A DNA stretch of 64,000 nt from JAJFJD01 sp965228695 (GTDB taxonomy: Bacteria > Pseudomonadota > Alphaproteobacteria > UBA8366), in assembly GCA_965228695.1 (NCBI GenBank), contig CBDDIB010000002.1, positions 1,860,001 through 1,924,000 on the forward strand, given 5' to 3'. Below are positions 35,499-44,298 of this stretch, piece by piece. Position 1 is the stretch's first letter; every line of letters begins with the position of its first letter. Made by a program: the position numbers and the translations under genes. The notes below the pieces were generated by a model. It worked only from the letters and a program-made list of their open reading frames with translations. It searched no databases and was not told where the DNA came from.

Positions 35499-38168
35499 AT
35501 GTCGATTCCGCGATCGTCGCCGGATAGCCAGGATCTTGGGTTGGGAGGGGATATCCTCTTCCCGACCTCCCCGGATTTATCCGAACCGGCAACCGTCGTC
35601 GAGGCGGGCGGTGCCCCGGCAATCGAACTTCCGGACACCAGCATTATCGCGAAGGGTGACTTTTCCCAGGCCGGCCAGGACCTGATCCTGACTGGATCTT
35701 CCGGCGGTGACGTAATCGTCCAGAATTATTTTGCGCAGGAAACCCCGCCCGATCTCATTGCGGCAGGCGGTGCGTGGGTGTTGTCGCCGCAGTTGGTCGA
35801 CTCCTTCCTGACGTCACAGGCGCCCGGGCAATACGCGCAGGCCGGTACGGCCGCTGGCGCCCAGCCGATCGGCCAGGTCGGCGATATGGTTGGGCAGGCA
35901 ACCGCCGTGCGGGCGGATGGAACGCGGGTTTCGCTGGAAAAGGGAGATCCGGTTTTTCAGGGTGACATCGTCGAAACCGGTGGGACCGACAGCGCCGTTC
36001 GGATGGTGTTTCTGGACAAGACTGAATTTGCGCTTGGAGCCGATGCGAAGCTGGCGCTGGATGAGCTTGTGTTCAATCCGGCGACGCAAAGCGGATCGGC
36101 CCAGTTTTCGATCCTAAAAGGGGTGTTCGTCTTCTCGAGCGGCGAGATCGCCAAAACCGACAATACCGATATGACGGTTGCGACGCCGGTCGGCACCATC
36201 GGCATCCGAGGAACAGAGGTCGCCGGGCGCGTCGACGAGGGCGGCGGACAGTTCACCGTCATCGACGGCGCGATCGAGGTGACTACCCAAGCCGGCAGCG
36301 TGACTTTGGACAATCAGGGGGAAACCACGCGCGTCTCGGGTATCGACGCGCCGCCCAGTGCGCCCTTCGTTCTGACGCCATCGGAATATGGAGACGCGTA
36401 CGGTGACGTCGCTGGGATTGCATCGCATTTGTTCGACGGCGGAAAGCCGGGACAGACCGGACCGGACGGCACACCGGGATCACCCGGCCAGGGCGAGACT
36501 CAGTCGGGACAGGTGGATGACGACGGTGGCGATGGCAACACCGAACCGGGTTCCGCCGGGTCCGCGCTGGCGAGCAATATTCCCGCCGAGGGGACGCAAC
36601 AATCCGGTCAGCAGCCGTCTCAGCAAAGCGGTTCTCCTGCCGGTGGCCCCGTAGTTTCCGCTCCCGCGTCGCTCGAACCTTCCCCGACCGATGCCCCGCT
36701 CGCGGCGAGTATTCCAATCGAGACAAGCGCGCCGGGATTGGGAAGCCCGCCGCCGGTGGAAGAAATCGTTTCGGCGCCGGGCCTCGGTCTCGCCGATAGC
36801 CTGACCTTCGGCGGCACGGAGATCAACAGTTCCGATGGCGGCGCTGCTCCGGCGCCCTTTGACCTCGGTCTCCTGATCGATCCGGCGCCGACCTTGACCG
36901 AGACCACGACGGCCGATGGCGGGCCGCCCGTTCCGGCGGAGGGTGGTGTGGTGCCTGTGTCTTATCAAGGGGCGGACGATGTAATCGGCAGCGCCGGTGA
37001 GGAAACGCCGGCCGGCTCGAATGCAGCCGGACCGGACAATACGGCTGGCGGGGGCGCCGGTGCCGGTGGCGGTCCCATTGGCATATCAAGCGCCGCAGGT
37101 GTGTCCTCGGACCCGATTGCCGACAACCCGTATGTCCCGGATCCGTACGGTGCGTCGGGTCCCGATCTTGGCGCACTCATCGATGAGTTGGCCAACGAAC
37201 CGGATGATTCCGGTGGGTCGGGCTTCGATCTCGGGGTAACCGACGATGAAGATGATCCGGTGCCGACGCCTGCGCCGGTACCCGCCGAGACGCCGTCGAC
37301 CCCGCCGGCGCCGGCGGTGCATGACATCGTTTTGACCGTCTCGAACGCAACGACCAGCGGGCAGTTCCAGAATCTGAGCGATAGTTTCGTCCTGCCGAAC
37401 CAGGGTCCGGACAGTTTCATGCTCGTTTCCGGCAGCGATACAGGCATCGCCGGAGTGTCCGGCAGTGTTCAGGTCAACCTGACACGGGATGCATCGGGCG
37501 ACGTGGATATCGATCTGTTGACGTCATGGAACTCCTTGAAGAATCTGCGCGCTGAGAGCGATACCGCAGCCGATCTCACGGTCGATAACTTTGTCCATAC
37601 GGATATACATTTCGGCGGTGGCGGCGACAGCCATATCACGATAACCGACGCCAAACGTGGGTTCATCACCACGGGGGACGGCAACGACACGATCGAGGTC
37701 GATGCTCTGTCCAACGTCGATACCTGGTCCAAACTGTTCGATATCGAAACCGGTGCCGGAAACGACACCGTCGTTTTCGATGGGGCGCCGAACGGTTTGT
37801 CCGAATTGGATTATGACGGCGGGGCCGGAATCGACACGCTGCAGATCAGCGGACCGAGCTCGAATTTCGATTTCTCGTCGGGTCAGATGAGCGTGACGAA
37901 TGTCGAACGGATCGACATTTCCGGGGCGGCGGACGTAACCCTGACGATCCCCGACGATTTGATCCCGACTACCGATACCGGCATCAACGCCCTGACCGGC
38001 ACGGCGCGGACCATGGTGGTCGACGGCGATAGCGGGGATACGTTGGATTTGGTCGGAAGCGATTGGAATCTGGTGGATACGGCCCAGATCGATGGCCAGG
38101 GCTATGCCGTCTACGAGGATGATTCCGGCATGCGCGTGGCTGCGGACACCGATCTTACTGTCGTCTAG
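35499..38168 (+). CDS. Large FecR-domain protein of the type I secretion substrate style
   Basis: 889 residues, no signal peptide. The N-terminus has DLILTGSSGGDVIVQNYFAQ, an element seen in large alphaproteobacterial surface proteins. About 125-290 is a FecR-like beta domain (GQATAVRADGTRVSLEKGD, VFQGDIVETG, ATPVGTIGIRGTEVAGRV). A long Pro/Gly/Ala-rich low-complexity region follows (about 315-610). The C-terminal part (about 620-889) has RTX-like pieces (TTGDGNDTIEVDAL, GAGNDTVVFDG) and a beta-rich tail. I infer export by a type I system, perhaps the one at 0.4-5.8 kb. It is not a normal membrane-bound FecR anti-sigma regulator: no sigma factor gene is near. Confidence 0.8.
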   Translation: MSIPRSSPDSQDLGLGGDILFPTSPDLSEPATVVEAGGAPAIELPDTSIIAKGDFSQAGQDLILTGSSGGDVIVQNYFAQETPPDLIAAGGAWVLSPQLVDSFLTSQAPGQYAQAGTAAGAQPIGQVGDMVGQATAVRADGTRVSLEKGDPVFQGDIVETGGTDSAVRMVFLDKTEFALGADAKLALDELVFNPATQSGSAQFSILKGVFVFSSGEIAKTDNTDMTVATPVGTIGIRGTEVAGRVDEGGGQFTVIDGAIEVTTQAGSVTLDNQGETTRVSGIDAPPSAPFVLTPSEYGDAYGDVAGIASHLFDGGKPGQTGPDGTPGSPGQGETQSGQVDDDGGDGNTEPGSAGSALASNIPAEGTQQSGQQPSQQSGSPAGGPVVSAPASLEPSPTDAPLAASIPIETSAPGLGSPPPVEEIVSAPGLGLADSLTFGGTEINSSDGGAAPAPFDLGLLIDPAPTLTETTTADGGPPVPAEGGVVPVSYQGADDVIGSAGEETPAGSNAAGPDNTAGGGAGAGGGPIGISSAAGVSSDPIADNPYVPDPYGASGPDLGALIDELANEPDDSGGSGFDLGVTDDEDDPVPTPAPVPAETPSTPPAPAVHDIVLTVSNATTSGQFQNLSDSFVLPNQGPDSFMLVSGSDTGIAGVSGSVQVNLTRDASGDVDIDLLTSWNSLKNLRAESDTAADLTVDNFVHTDIHFGGGGDSHITITDAKRGFITTGDGNDTIEVDALSNVDTWSKLFDIETGAGNDTVVFDGAPNGLSELDYDGGAGIDTLQISGPSSNFDFSSGQMSVTNVERIDISGAADVTLTIPDDLIPTTDTGINALTGTARTMVVDGDSGDTLDLVGSDWNLVDTAQIDGQGYAVYEDDSGMRVAADTDLTVV

Positions 38169-38516
38169 AACGCCGCCGCACCTGACGAATTACGCGAATT
38201 CAATCGCTTAACCGAACCTTAACCTCCATTCGATATCACTGGTTGATGAAGACGTTACAGCATTAACAAGGTTGGCCGGCGCGGCCGGTTATGGGGACGG
38301 AAAGATCGCTGAATATCTGCAATACACACTCTTTCTGGTGCTGGCGCTGAACATTAATGCCGGAATTTCGCCAGACAGCGAGTGTCCTAAAATTGAACGC
38401 CCGGCGCCACGGCCGATCATAGCGTGTGGGCCGTCGGCTCAGACCCGACCGCAGTTTCAGCATCCGCGCCTCCGGAAGGGCGACCCAAAAATAATTCTGA
38501 TCGATGGAGCGGGAAA
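38169..38516. promoter_or_regulatory. Intergenic region with a CtrA-like box
   Basis: 348 bp between the FecR-domain gene and the next small gene. The only clear signal is the TTAA-N7-TTAA motif listed separately; I see no gene. Confidence 0.4.
38208..38222 (+). promoter_or_regulatory. CtrA-like site TTAA-N7-TTAA
   Basis: TTAACCGAACCTTAA followed by C exactly fits the full CtrA consensus TTAA-N7-TTAAC known from Caulobacter. It lies about 295 bp before the ATG at 38517. Confidence 0.5.
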
Positions 38517-38789
38517 ATGACCCGGTACTTGGTTTCCGACGAAAATCCCGGTGGAATACGGCTCGAGGATATCCTGCACGCCATTCGTACCGATATCCTG
38601 ACGCGCTGCACCAAGATCATGAATGATCCCAAGGAAGAAGCGCGGCATGTTCTCGACAACAATATGAAGGTTCTTGCGCTGTTGAGCGAAGCGATCGCGC
38701 ATGCAGAAGATTCGACCCGGGTCCTGAACAAGTCCTTCGGTCCGAGCAAGGCGTCCCAAGGGGGCGCGCCGCGGATCGGCACGGCCTAG
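38517..38789 (+). CDS. Hypothetical protein, 90 residues
   Basis: ATG 38517 follows GGAGCGGGAAA, a good ribosome binding site. The protein is mostly helical and charged (LEDILHAIRTDILTRCTKI, then LDNNMKVLALLSEAIAHAED), without signal or membrane segments. Function unknown. A CtrA-like box lies upstream at 38208. Confidence 0.75.
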   Translation: MTRYLVSDENPGGIRLEDILHAIRTDILTRCTKIMNDPKEEARHVLDNNMKVLALLSEAIAHAEDSTRVLNKSFGPSKASQGGAPRIGTA

Positions 38790-38907
38790 TACCCGACCCG
38801 CCGAAGCGGACATTCAGATAAATTGAGGGATGGACCGGTACCGGTTGACGGTGCCGGTTCTCGCGTTTGGAGTGGGGTTCTAAGGGGCGAATGCGGGTGC
38901 CGGTGCG

Positions 38908-39204
38908 TTAATCGGCGTCGCCGGGATTTGGCGCACTCGCAAGCACCGATCCCTGGCCCGACATCCGAAGAAAGAATAGCCGTATGCCAAGAATCGCCGC
39001 CGCGGCGATACCGAAGACGATGGCTCCGGCAATGTTGCCGTCGGCCATGCAGACAATCGAGATCCAGACGGGGACCACAATGAAACCCATAGCGGTCAGC
39101 CAGCCGCGGACGCCATCCTGGCGAAACGCGAGGACGTAGAGTGTGCGAAGCAGGTCGTCGGTCCAATCGTCGCCGACGCTTTCAACGGATACTTTGCGAG
39201 ACAC
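38908..39204 (-). CDS. Small membrane protein with two predicted helices
   Basis: 98 residues. A charged N-terminus (MSRKVSVESVGDDWTDDLL) is followed by two hydrophobic helices (GFIVVPVWISIVCMA and IAGAIVFGIAAAAILGI) and a short polar tail. No known domain recognised. A CtrA-like box lies 51-65 bp upstream of the ATG, a normal promoter distance. Confidence 0.7.
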   Translation of the reverse strand: MSRKVSVESVGDDWTDDLLRTLYVLAFRQDGVRGWLTAMGFIVVPVWISIVCMADGNIAGAIVFGIAAAAILGIRLFFLRMSGQGSVLASAPNPGDAD

Positions 39205-39254
39205 TGTGTCGTCTCCAATGCGACGAAGATACTGTGATTTCTACAAGATTTCTT

Positions 39255-39269
39255 TTAAAGCCCGGTTAA
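39255..39269 (-). promoter_or_regulatory. CtrA-like site TTAA-N7-TTAA
   Basis: TTAAAGCCCGGTTAA, two half-sites with the 7-bp spacing known for CtrA. It is 51-65 bp upstream of the small membrane-protein gene ending at 39204. Confidence 0.5.
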
Positions 39270-39433
39270 TGCAGGACCTTAATCGAGCCGCACCGGCGGG
39301 TCAGTGACGGTCGCCACAGTCCCACATGCATTACCCACGGTGTGGAAGAATTCCTAGATGGAAGGGTTAGGCCATAATAACCACAACGCCATTAACCAAA
39401 ACCGGGATAATACGGCGTGTACGACCTCCAGTA

Positions 39434-39503
39434 AGGACCTGCAGAGAGGCACGGGTTAACCAATACCCCCCGGTTCCCCGCTACCCTTCTCTCTGCAGGT
39501 CCT
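39434..39503. repeat. Perfect 15-bp inverted repeat with 40-bp loop
   Basis: AGGACCTGCAGAGAG (39434-39448) is exactly complementary to CTCTCTGCAGGTCCT (39489-39503). There is no T tract, so a simple terminator is unlikely. It could be the ends of a small mobile (MITE/REP-like) element or a structured RNA. Confidence 0.6.
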
Positions 39504-39604
39504 CTGGAAGGCCGGTTCCCCAAAAATGCGCGTCACCTTCCGTCATCCGAATTCCGGACTGACGGCTCCTTCTCGAAAGAAGGTATGGTCGTTGTCGAGG
39601 TGGT

Positions 39605-39964
39605 CTAGCGATCCGAACTGCAACGGACCCTGCGCGTACCGTAGACGGTCCTGCGCAAATCACACCCGACGACTTCACCGCTCGCGGTATCGACGACCCA
39701 AAGATTCCTCCCGCCGCGCACCTGCACTTTCGATTGGGCTCGTGCCGCCGATGCCTTCGGAGTCCGTTTGGAGGTCCCACCGCGATGGACGGTGACCCCG
39801 GATCGCGTTTTGGTCACGCTGCGTTGTTCGGCGTCGACATCGAATCCGCGATGGACCGATACGCCGGCATTCTTCGTAACTGTCTGGGCACTCGCGGATG
39901 CGGAACCGACAATGGCCGGGACGACAAGCATAGAAACCGCAGTAGCAAGCTGGACAATCTTCAT
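39605..39964 (-). CDS. Small exported basic protein
   Basis: 119 residues with a clear signal peptide (about 1-27, ending SASAQ) and GGGAGA before the ATG. The mature part is basic, with two similar motifs (VSVHRGFDVDAEQRSVTKT and VTVHRGGTSKRTPKAS), and ends in a region with two Cys residues (VGCDLRRTVYG, RRVRCSS). I recognise no family. Confidence 0.75.
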   Translation of the reverse strand: MKIVQLATAVSMLVVPAIVGSASASAQTVTKNAGVSVHRGFDVDAEQRSVTKTRSGVTVHRGGTSKRTPKASAARAQSKVQVRGGRNLWVVDTASGEVVGCDLRRTVYGTRRVRCSSDR

Positions 39965-40252
39965 TGTAGGGTCTCCCTGTGCCTGGATTTGCCGGGCTTC
40001 CGGCTGGTTGTCGACAATCGTTGTAAAATTGGTCGGCGCGGGCCATACGGCACCGTGACTCCAACCATAGACGGCACGGGGAATCGGCTCATTCGGGCAT
40101 GAGTACTAACTGCGATGGCGGTTGTAGCGCCAATGAGGTCGGCCATGGGTGGACAACGAATTCTTAATGGCAGACCCCTACAGATCGTTGGTCGCCACGC
40201 CTACCTCGGTCGATGATCGGGATAAGCCAGCATTGGATTTGGAAAACGGATC

Positions 40253-41071
40253 ATGACGGATAGCAATTCAGACGGCCCGCGGCGGGCCTATACGAACCAG
40301 GACTTTCTGCATAGCAAGGATGCGCGTGTTCTTCGGATCATGACGGAGTATCTCGAGCCGAAGAGCCGGTTCGACCACTACCGGATCGACGACACGATCG
40401 TCTTCATGGGGTCGGCGCGGACATTGCCGGCCGATGTGGCGGAGGCCGAATTAAGGAAGGCGGAGGCGGCCGGCGATGGCGTCGAGCGCGCGCGCAAGCA
40501 ACTCGAGATGTCGGGCTATTACGAAGATGCGCGGGCGCTGGCGCATCGCTTGACCGACTGGTCGAAGGGGCTCGGCGATGCGGAGCGCCGGTTCGTTGTC
40601 TGCACCGGCGGCGGCCCCGGCATTATGGAGGCGGCAAACCGCGGCGCATCCGAAGCGAAAGGCGTCAATATCGGCCTGACGATCTCACTGGAAAACGAAC
40701 AATCCAGCAATAAACACATCACCCGGGAGCTGGATGTTCATTTTCACTATTTCTTCATGCGGAAGTTCTGGTTTGCCTACCACGCAAAAGCGGTAGTGCT
40801 GTTTCCGGGCGGGTTTGGCACGTTGGACGAACTGTTTGAAATCCTAACGCTGCTGCAAACCAAAAAGATCCGGAAGCATATGCCGGTCATCCTGTACGGG
40901 ACCGATTTCTGGGACAAGGTCGTGAATTTGGATGCCCTCGTCGAGGCCGGGACGATTTCCCCCGATGACCTGAATCTACTGCATCGCACAAACAGCGTCG
41001 ATGACGCCTACGACTACATCGTAAAGCAACTCAGCGAGTATGGCCTGCCGAACCCGGGTGTGAGCCTTTGA
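40253..41071 (+). CDS. LOG-family protein (TIGR00730-type phosphoribohydrolase)
   Basis: 272 residues. The Rossmann-type signatures of the LOG / lysine-decarboxylase-like family are present: CTGGGPGIMEAANRGA and FPGGFGTLDELFEIL (the PGGxGTxxE motif). Family members cleave nucleotide monophosphates such as cytokinin riboside 5'-phosphate, releasing the base. The N-terminal extension of about 90 residues fits the longer bacterial subgroup. It stands alone, with weak structure downstream. Confidence 0.88.
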   Translation: MTDSNSDGPRRAYTNQDFLHSKDARVLRIMTEYLEPKSRFDHYRIDDTIVFMGSARTLPADVAEAELRKAEAAGDGVERARKQLEMSGYYEDARALAHRLTDWSKGLGDAERRFVVCTGGGPGIMEAANRGASEAKGVNIGLTISLENEQSSNKHITRELDVHFHYFFMRKFWFAYHAKAVVLFPGGFGTLDELFEILTLLQTKKIRKHMPVILYGTDFWDKVVNLDALVEAGTISPDDLNLLHRTNSVDDAYDYIVKQLSEYGLPNPGVSL

Positions 41072-41126
41072 TGCCCCTTACCACAGCGAAATTCTAGGAA
41101 AATAAATCTATCAAAGAACAAAAAGG

Positions 41127-41150
41127 CGGCCGCCCCAATTGAAGCGGCCG
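41127..41150 (-). terminator. GC hairpin with T tract on the minus strand
   Basis: CGGCCGC (41127-41133) pairs with GCGGCCG (41144-41150). Read on the minus strand the hairpin runs into CTTTTTG, the look of an intrinsic terminator. It points opposite to the flanking plus-strand genes, so it may stop antisense transcription or be only a stem after the LOG gene. Confidence 0.35.
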
Positions 41151-41368
41151 ATTGAAGTGAAGGAATCAAGAGGAGGTATTCGAGGATAGTATATCTTATG
41201 TGATTCCAATGAAGTGATTGCTGTCACATGTCCTGTAATTTAAATTTATCGGCAAATTAGTAATAAATGACTAAGCAATAATCTCTCAATATTTACTCTA
41301 AGGCAGTATTGGACGCCCAAAGAACTACCGCTACCGTTGCTGTTGTGAACAGGATGGGGAGCGGCCCG

Positions 41369-41665
41369 ATGGGCGGAAACGAAAAATCTAGAAAGCCGGC
41401 GCTAACGGCGAGGGACGAGGAGCTCTTTGGTCGCGTTGCCTATGCCATGGTTGTTGTCGGATTGTGGCAAAAGACCATCCGCCGGCAATCGGGATCGTTT
41501 GATTTCTTCGAGATTAGCGGGCAGGACGGGTCGCCGTCCTTTCGGATCGGCCGGCAAGCCGGCGGCCGGTATGTTCTCCTGAAAATGCCGACCGGCGCGG
41601 TCAGCTACGGCAAGACCTTTGCCGAATTGCTTCGAAACATTGCGTATGTTCCCGAGCGCGCCTAG
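41369..41665 (+). CDS. Hypothetical protein, 98 residues
   Basis: ATG 41369 is preferred because GGGGAG lies six to seven bases upstream; longer starts (41309 TTG, 41354 ATG) are in frame. The protein has a helical first half (ARDEELFGRVAYAMVVVG) and a beta-rich second half (SFRIGRQAGGRYVLLKMPTG). No domain recognised. Confidence 0.6.
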   Translation: MGGNEKSRKPALTARDEELFGRVAYAMVVVGLWQKTIRRQSGSFDFFEISGQDGSPSFRIGRQAGGRYVLLKMPTGAVSYGKTFAELLRNIAYVPERA

Positions 41666-41935
41666 TCCGTAATATGCGCCGTCCGCGTACACCCGCTAGC
41701 AGTTTCGTCTTTCGATGCCTGATCACGCTTCGGCGTGTCTGCCGAGCGGGATGATCGCGTGCATCGTGATGGTTAATGCCACCAGAAGCAATTGAATCAT
41801 ATGCTTCCCCAGGCGGACCGCCTCTGGTTTCATCAATTGTTAATAAGCGCACTCAATTATAGTGACTAGGGCGACGGCCAATTGGATGCCGCCGCCGGTG
41901 GGGTCGGGCTTACTGCTGAATGTAGGGGAAAGGTC

Positions 41936-42484
41936 TTGTTTTCCGCGCTGGCTGATCTGAGGGTTTGCGTCATCCATGGCGACGGCACGATGTGCCGCAC
42001 CATACGCGAAGAACTGGGCGTCCTCGGTGTCCACCAAATCCGCGAATGCACGGACCCCCGCATGGCTTTATTGCTTCTCGCGGAATTCGATGCAGATTTC
42101 TGCATTGTCGACTCCCAAGGCGAACCAATGGATGGGTTGGAATTCACGAACGTCATTCGGAATTCCGACGAGAGTCCGGACCCGAAGCTGCCGATTATCA
42201 TGTTGACCGGTAACGCGGACACCCACCACGTCATCGATGCGCGGAACGCCGGTGTCGATGAATTCCTGGCACTGCCGATTTCCCGACGCGCGCTGCATGC
42301 GCGGCTCCTGGCACTGATGGAGAACCCGATGTTCTTCATCCAAGGTGATGAGTATCGCGGCCCGGATCGGCGCCGGTTGCGACGCCCCTTTGTCGGAACC
42401 CATCAACGGGAATCCGACGCCAAGAAGAAAGACAAGGATTCGACGCCCGCTAATGCCGGCGATAAGGAGCGGCTTGTCGGCTAG
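41936..42484 (+). CDS. Stand-alone receiver-domain protein with altered active site
   Basis: About 182 residues from TTG 41936, which has AGGGGA six bases upstream (an earlier TTG at 41882 is possible). A response-regulator receiver fold fills residues 8-125. The acceptor Asp is probably Asp59 (IVDSQGEPMDGLEF) and the Thr is in MLTGNA, but the conserved Lys is replaced by Leu (FLALPIS instead of the usual FLxKPxx), and the acidic pair reads HGDG. The tail is basic and disordered, with no output domain. It may bind a partner without normal phosphorylation. Confidence 0.75.
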   Translation: MFSALADLRVCVIHGDGTMCRTIREELGVLGVHQIRECTDPRMALLLLAEFDADFCIVDSQGEPMDGLEFTNVIRNSDESPDPKLPIIMLTGNADTHHVIDARNAGVDEFLALPISRRALHARLLALMENPMFFIQGDEYRGPDRRRLRRPFVGTHQRESDAKKKDKDSTPANAGDKERLVG

Positions 42485-42511
42485 CCGCCGACGGATACGG
42501 CGGGAGCTTTC

Positions 42512-43396
42512 CTAACCTGCGGGCTTCACCAACGGGGCATAGACATAGCCTAGCTCACGACCGCGTCGTGCGACGCGATACCACGACCCGTTGACCTTTT
42601 CCAAGATTTCCAGATGTGTTTCCCGGGGCAGGGTCGCGATCCTATCGGTCCCCAAGGACGGGCCACGTCGAATATTCGCGTTTGCGACGGTTTTGAAGAG
42701 TTTGGATTTCTTGGTGTGAATGAACCCGCGCACGGGATAAATGCTGGCGCCATAACGGCGGCCGGGTGTGTACCAGACGCGCACGGCGGACCAGTCGTTG
42801 TTGGCTGATACGTCGATCACCGGCGTGCCGATATGGATACGTTCCTTGTTCAGCCAATTGGCGTGATCGACGACAATTTCGCGCTTATTGAGAACACGGG
42901 TAACGACGGCGACATGGCCCAGCCGCGATTTGCGATTGCCTCGAATGACCAGTACGGAACCCACCGTTGGCGATTGGCTTCGGAGGTATTTTCCGGACGC
43001 GCGCTGCCACCACACATGGGCATCGCCGAAGATTTGTATGCCGGAGACCATCCGGGCATAGGGAACGCACTGAAGGGGTTTTCGAGGATTGATGATGCGA
43101 GGCGCGATACCGGTGTAGGAGGCTTTGATAATCGGTCGGTATTTTACTGTTACCAAACCGGCCGCCTGATGGAACTTGGCACCGTTCGATAGGAACTCTT
43201 CCGCCGGTTTCGTCGTTAGCGTTCCAGATGTGTCTTCGACCACGAGACGGCCTAATTCACCGTCATTCGAAGGTGTTCCGGTGACTTGATCGTGCGTCGT
43301 GGTGCACGCTCCAACGATCAATGAAAGACCCACCAGAAACCAATGTCGCGGCCTGCCCCCGCCTGCGCGGATCCGCGACCCGATTCCTCTCGCCAT
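42512..43396 (-). CDS. CHAP amidase-like lipoprotein with SH3 domain
   Basis: 294 residues from ATG 43396. The lipoprotein signal ends in IVGAC (Cys31). A CHAP domain follows (about 110-225), with its catalytic Cys in PLQCVPYAR and His in LGHVAVVTRV. The C-terminal part (about 230-294) is an SH3-like domain (NANIRRGPSLGTDRIATLP). This arrangement predicts a peptidoglycan amidase or endopeptidase held in the envelope. The frame could extend to 43435, but that would bury the signal peptide. Confidence 0.85.
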   Translation of the reverse strand: MARGIGSRIRAGGGRPRHWFLVGLSLIVGACTTTHDQVTGTPSNDGELGRLVVEDTSGTLTTKPAEEFLSNGAKFHQAAGLVTVKYRPIIKASYTGIAPRIINPRKPLQCVPYARMVSGIQIFGDAHVWWQRASGKYLRSQSPTVGSVLVIRGNRKSRLGHVAVVTRVLNKREIVVDHANWLNKERIHIGTPVIDVSANNDWSAVRVWYTPGRRYGASIYPVRGFIHTKKSKLFKTVANANIRRGPSLGTDRIATLPRETHLEILEKVNGSWYRVARRGRELGYVYAPLVKPAG

Positions 43397-43538
43397 AATA
43401 CGCTGCCCACTCCTACCTAGAAGTCTTACTCCCAACGGAAGAAAGGTTATCAGGAAAAAAGATGCCGGGCAAATGTGGTTAATTTTGGGCTATCGGAGTA
43501 GCCCGCTTTTGCGAAAACTCTACGGTCGAGTGCCGATG

Positions 43539-44210
43539 TCAAACGGCGAGCAGATATCCCGAAGCGAGTGTTGGCAGCAAAATGGCAATCGCCGCAAAGG
43601 CGGCTATCCGGTACCCGTGCAGCCGCGCAATTCGGGCATCCTGACGCAACGCTTCCGGGCTTACCGGCGTTTCCACCAAGTCGACGTGAGCGAAGGCGGT
43701 CGCGGGGATCAGAAAATCAAGCATGCGATTGCCGCAGACCGACCGCAGAAAGAATGTATCGATGATGGGCATTGGGTGGTTTGACTTGGCCGGTAAGAGC
43801 ACTTGAAACGGCGAGCGCTTGACCGGCAGCACGGTTGTCGCGTTGACCTCGATCCCGATGCGGCCGCCAGTATCGTCTAAGAACCGAACGTCCTGAATGT
43901 GATGCCATGGCAGGATAAATCCGCCGATGCGCCGGTCCTGAACGCCGCGCTCGTCGATCGTGACGACAGGTCCCCGCCGGAAGAGATGGCTGAAACATAG
44001 AACGATCGCCGTCGATACGAGTGCGATTGCGCCAGTGGTTGTTAATGCGCGCGCGATCGCGTCCGCTGGTCCGGCTGCGGAACCAGCTGGCGTTGCGACC
44101 GTAAATACGAAAAGGGCGGCCAATCCCGAAAGTCCGAGAATGGCGCCAATCACGCGCAGGCGGTCGATGTGGAAGGTGACGCGATCGATTACGGGGCCGA
44201 TTGGGTCCAT
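43539..44210 (-). CDS. Membrane protein with PH-like (STM3941-type) domain
   Basis: About 223 residues from ATG 44210. Two N-terminal membrane helices (AILGLSGLAALFVF and TGAIALVSTAIVLCF) precede a PH-like module (VVTIDERGVQDRRIGGFILP, then WHHIQDVRFLDDTGG), and a last hydrophobic helix ends the protein. The same arrangement recurs in the gene at 46077. Function unknown. The frame continues to 44336 upstream, but that would overlap the neighbouring gene. Confidence 0.7.
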   Translation of the reverse strand: MDPIGPVIDRVTFHIDRLRVIGAILGLSGLAALFVFTVATPAGSAAGPADAIARALTTTGAIALVSTAIVLCFSHLFRRGPVVTIDERGVQDRRIGGFILPWHHIQDVRFLDDTGGRIGIEVNATTVLPVKRSPFQVLLPAKSNHPMPIIDTFFLRSVCGNRMLDFLIPATAFAHVDLVETPVSPEALRQDARIARLHGYRIAAFAAIAILLPTLASGYLLAV

Positions 44211-44298
44211 GATTCCCGGGATGGTGCTGTGGAGCGGGCTGGCTAACCGCCGGGTCGCTCCGGAAAAGTGATCATCCGATGGAAACCTTGTGAAACTG

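Larger units (their letters stand above)
39205..39604. other. Intergenic region with CtrA-like box and long inverted repeat
   Basis: 400 bp without a credible gene. It holds the TTAA-N7-TTAA motif at 39255 and a perfect 15-bp inverted repeat (39434-39448 with 39489-39503). Confidence 0.5.
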
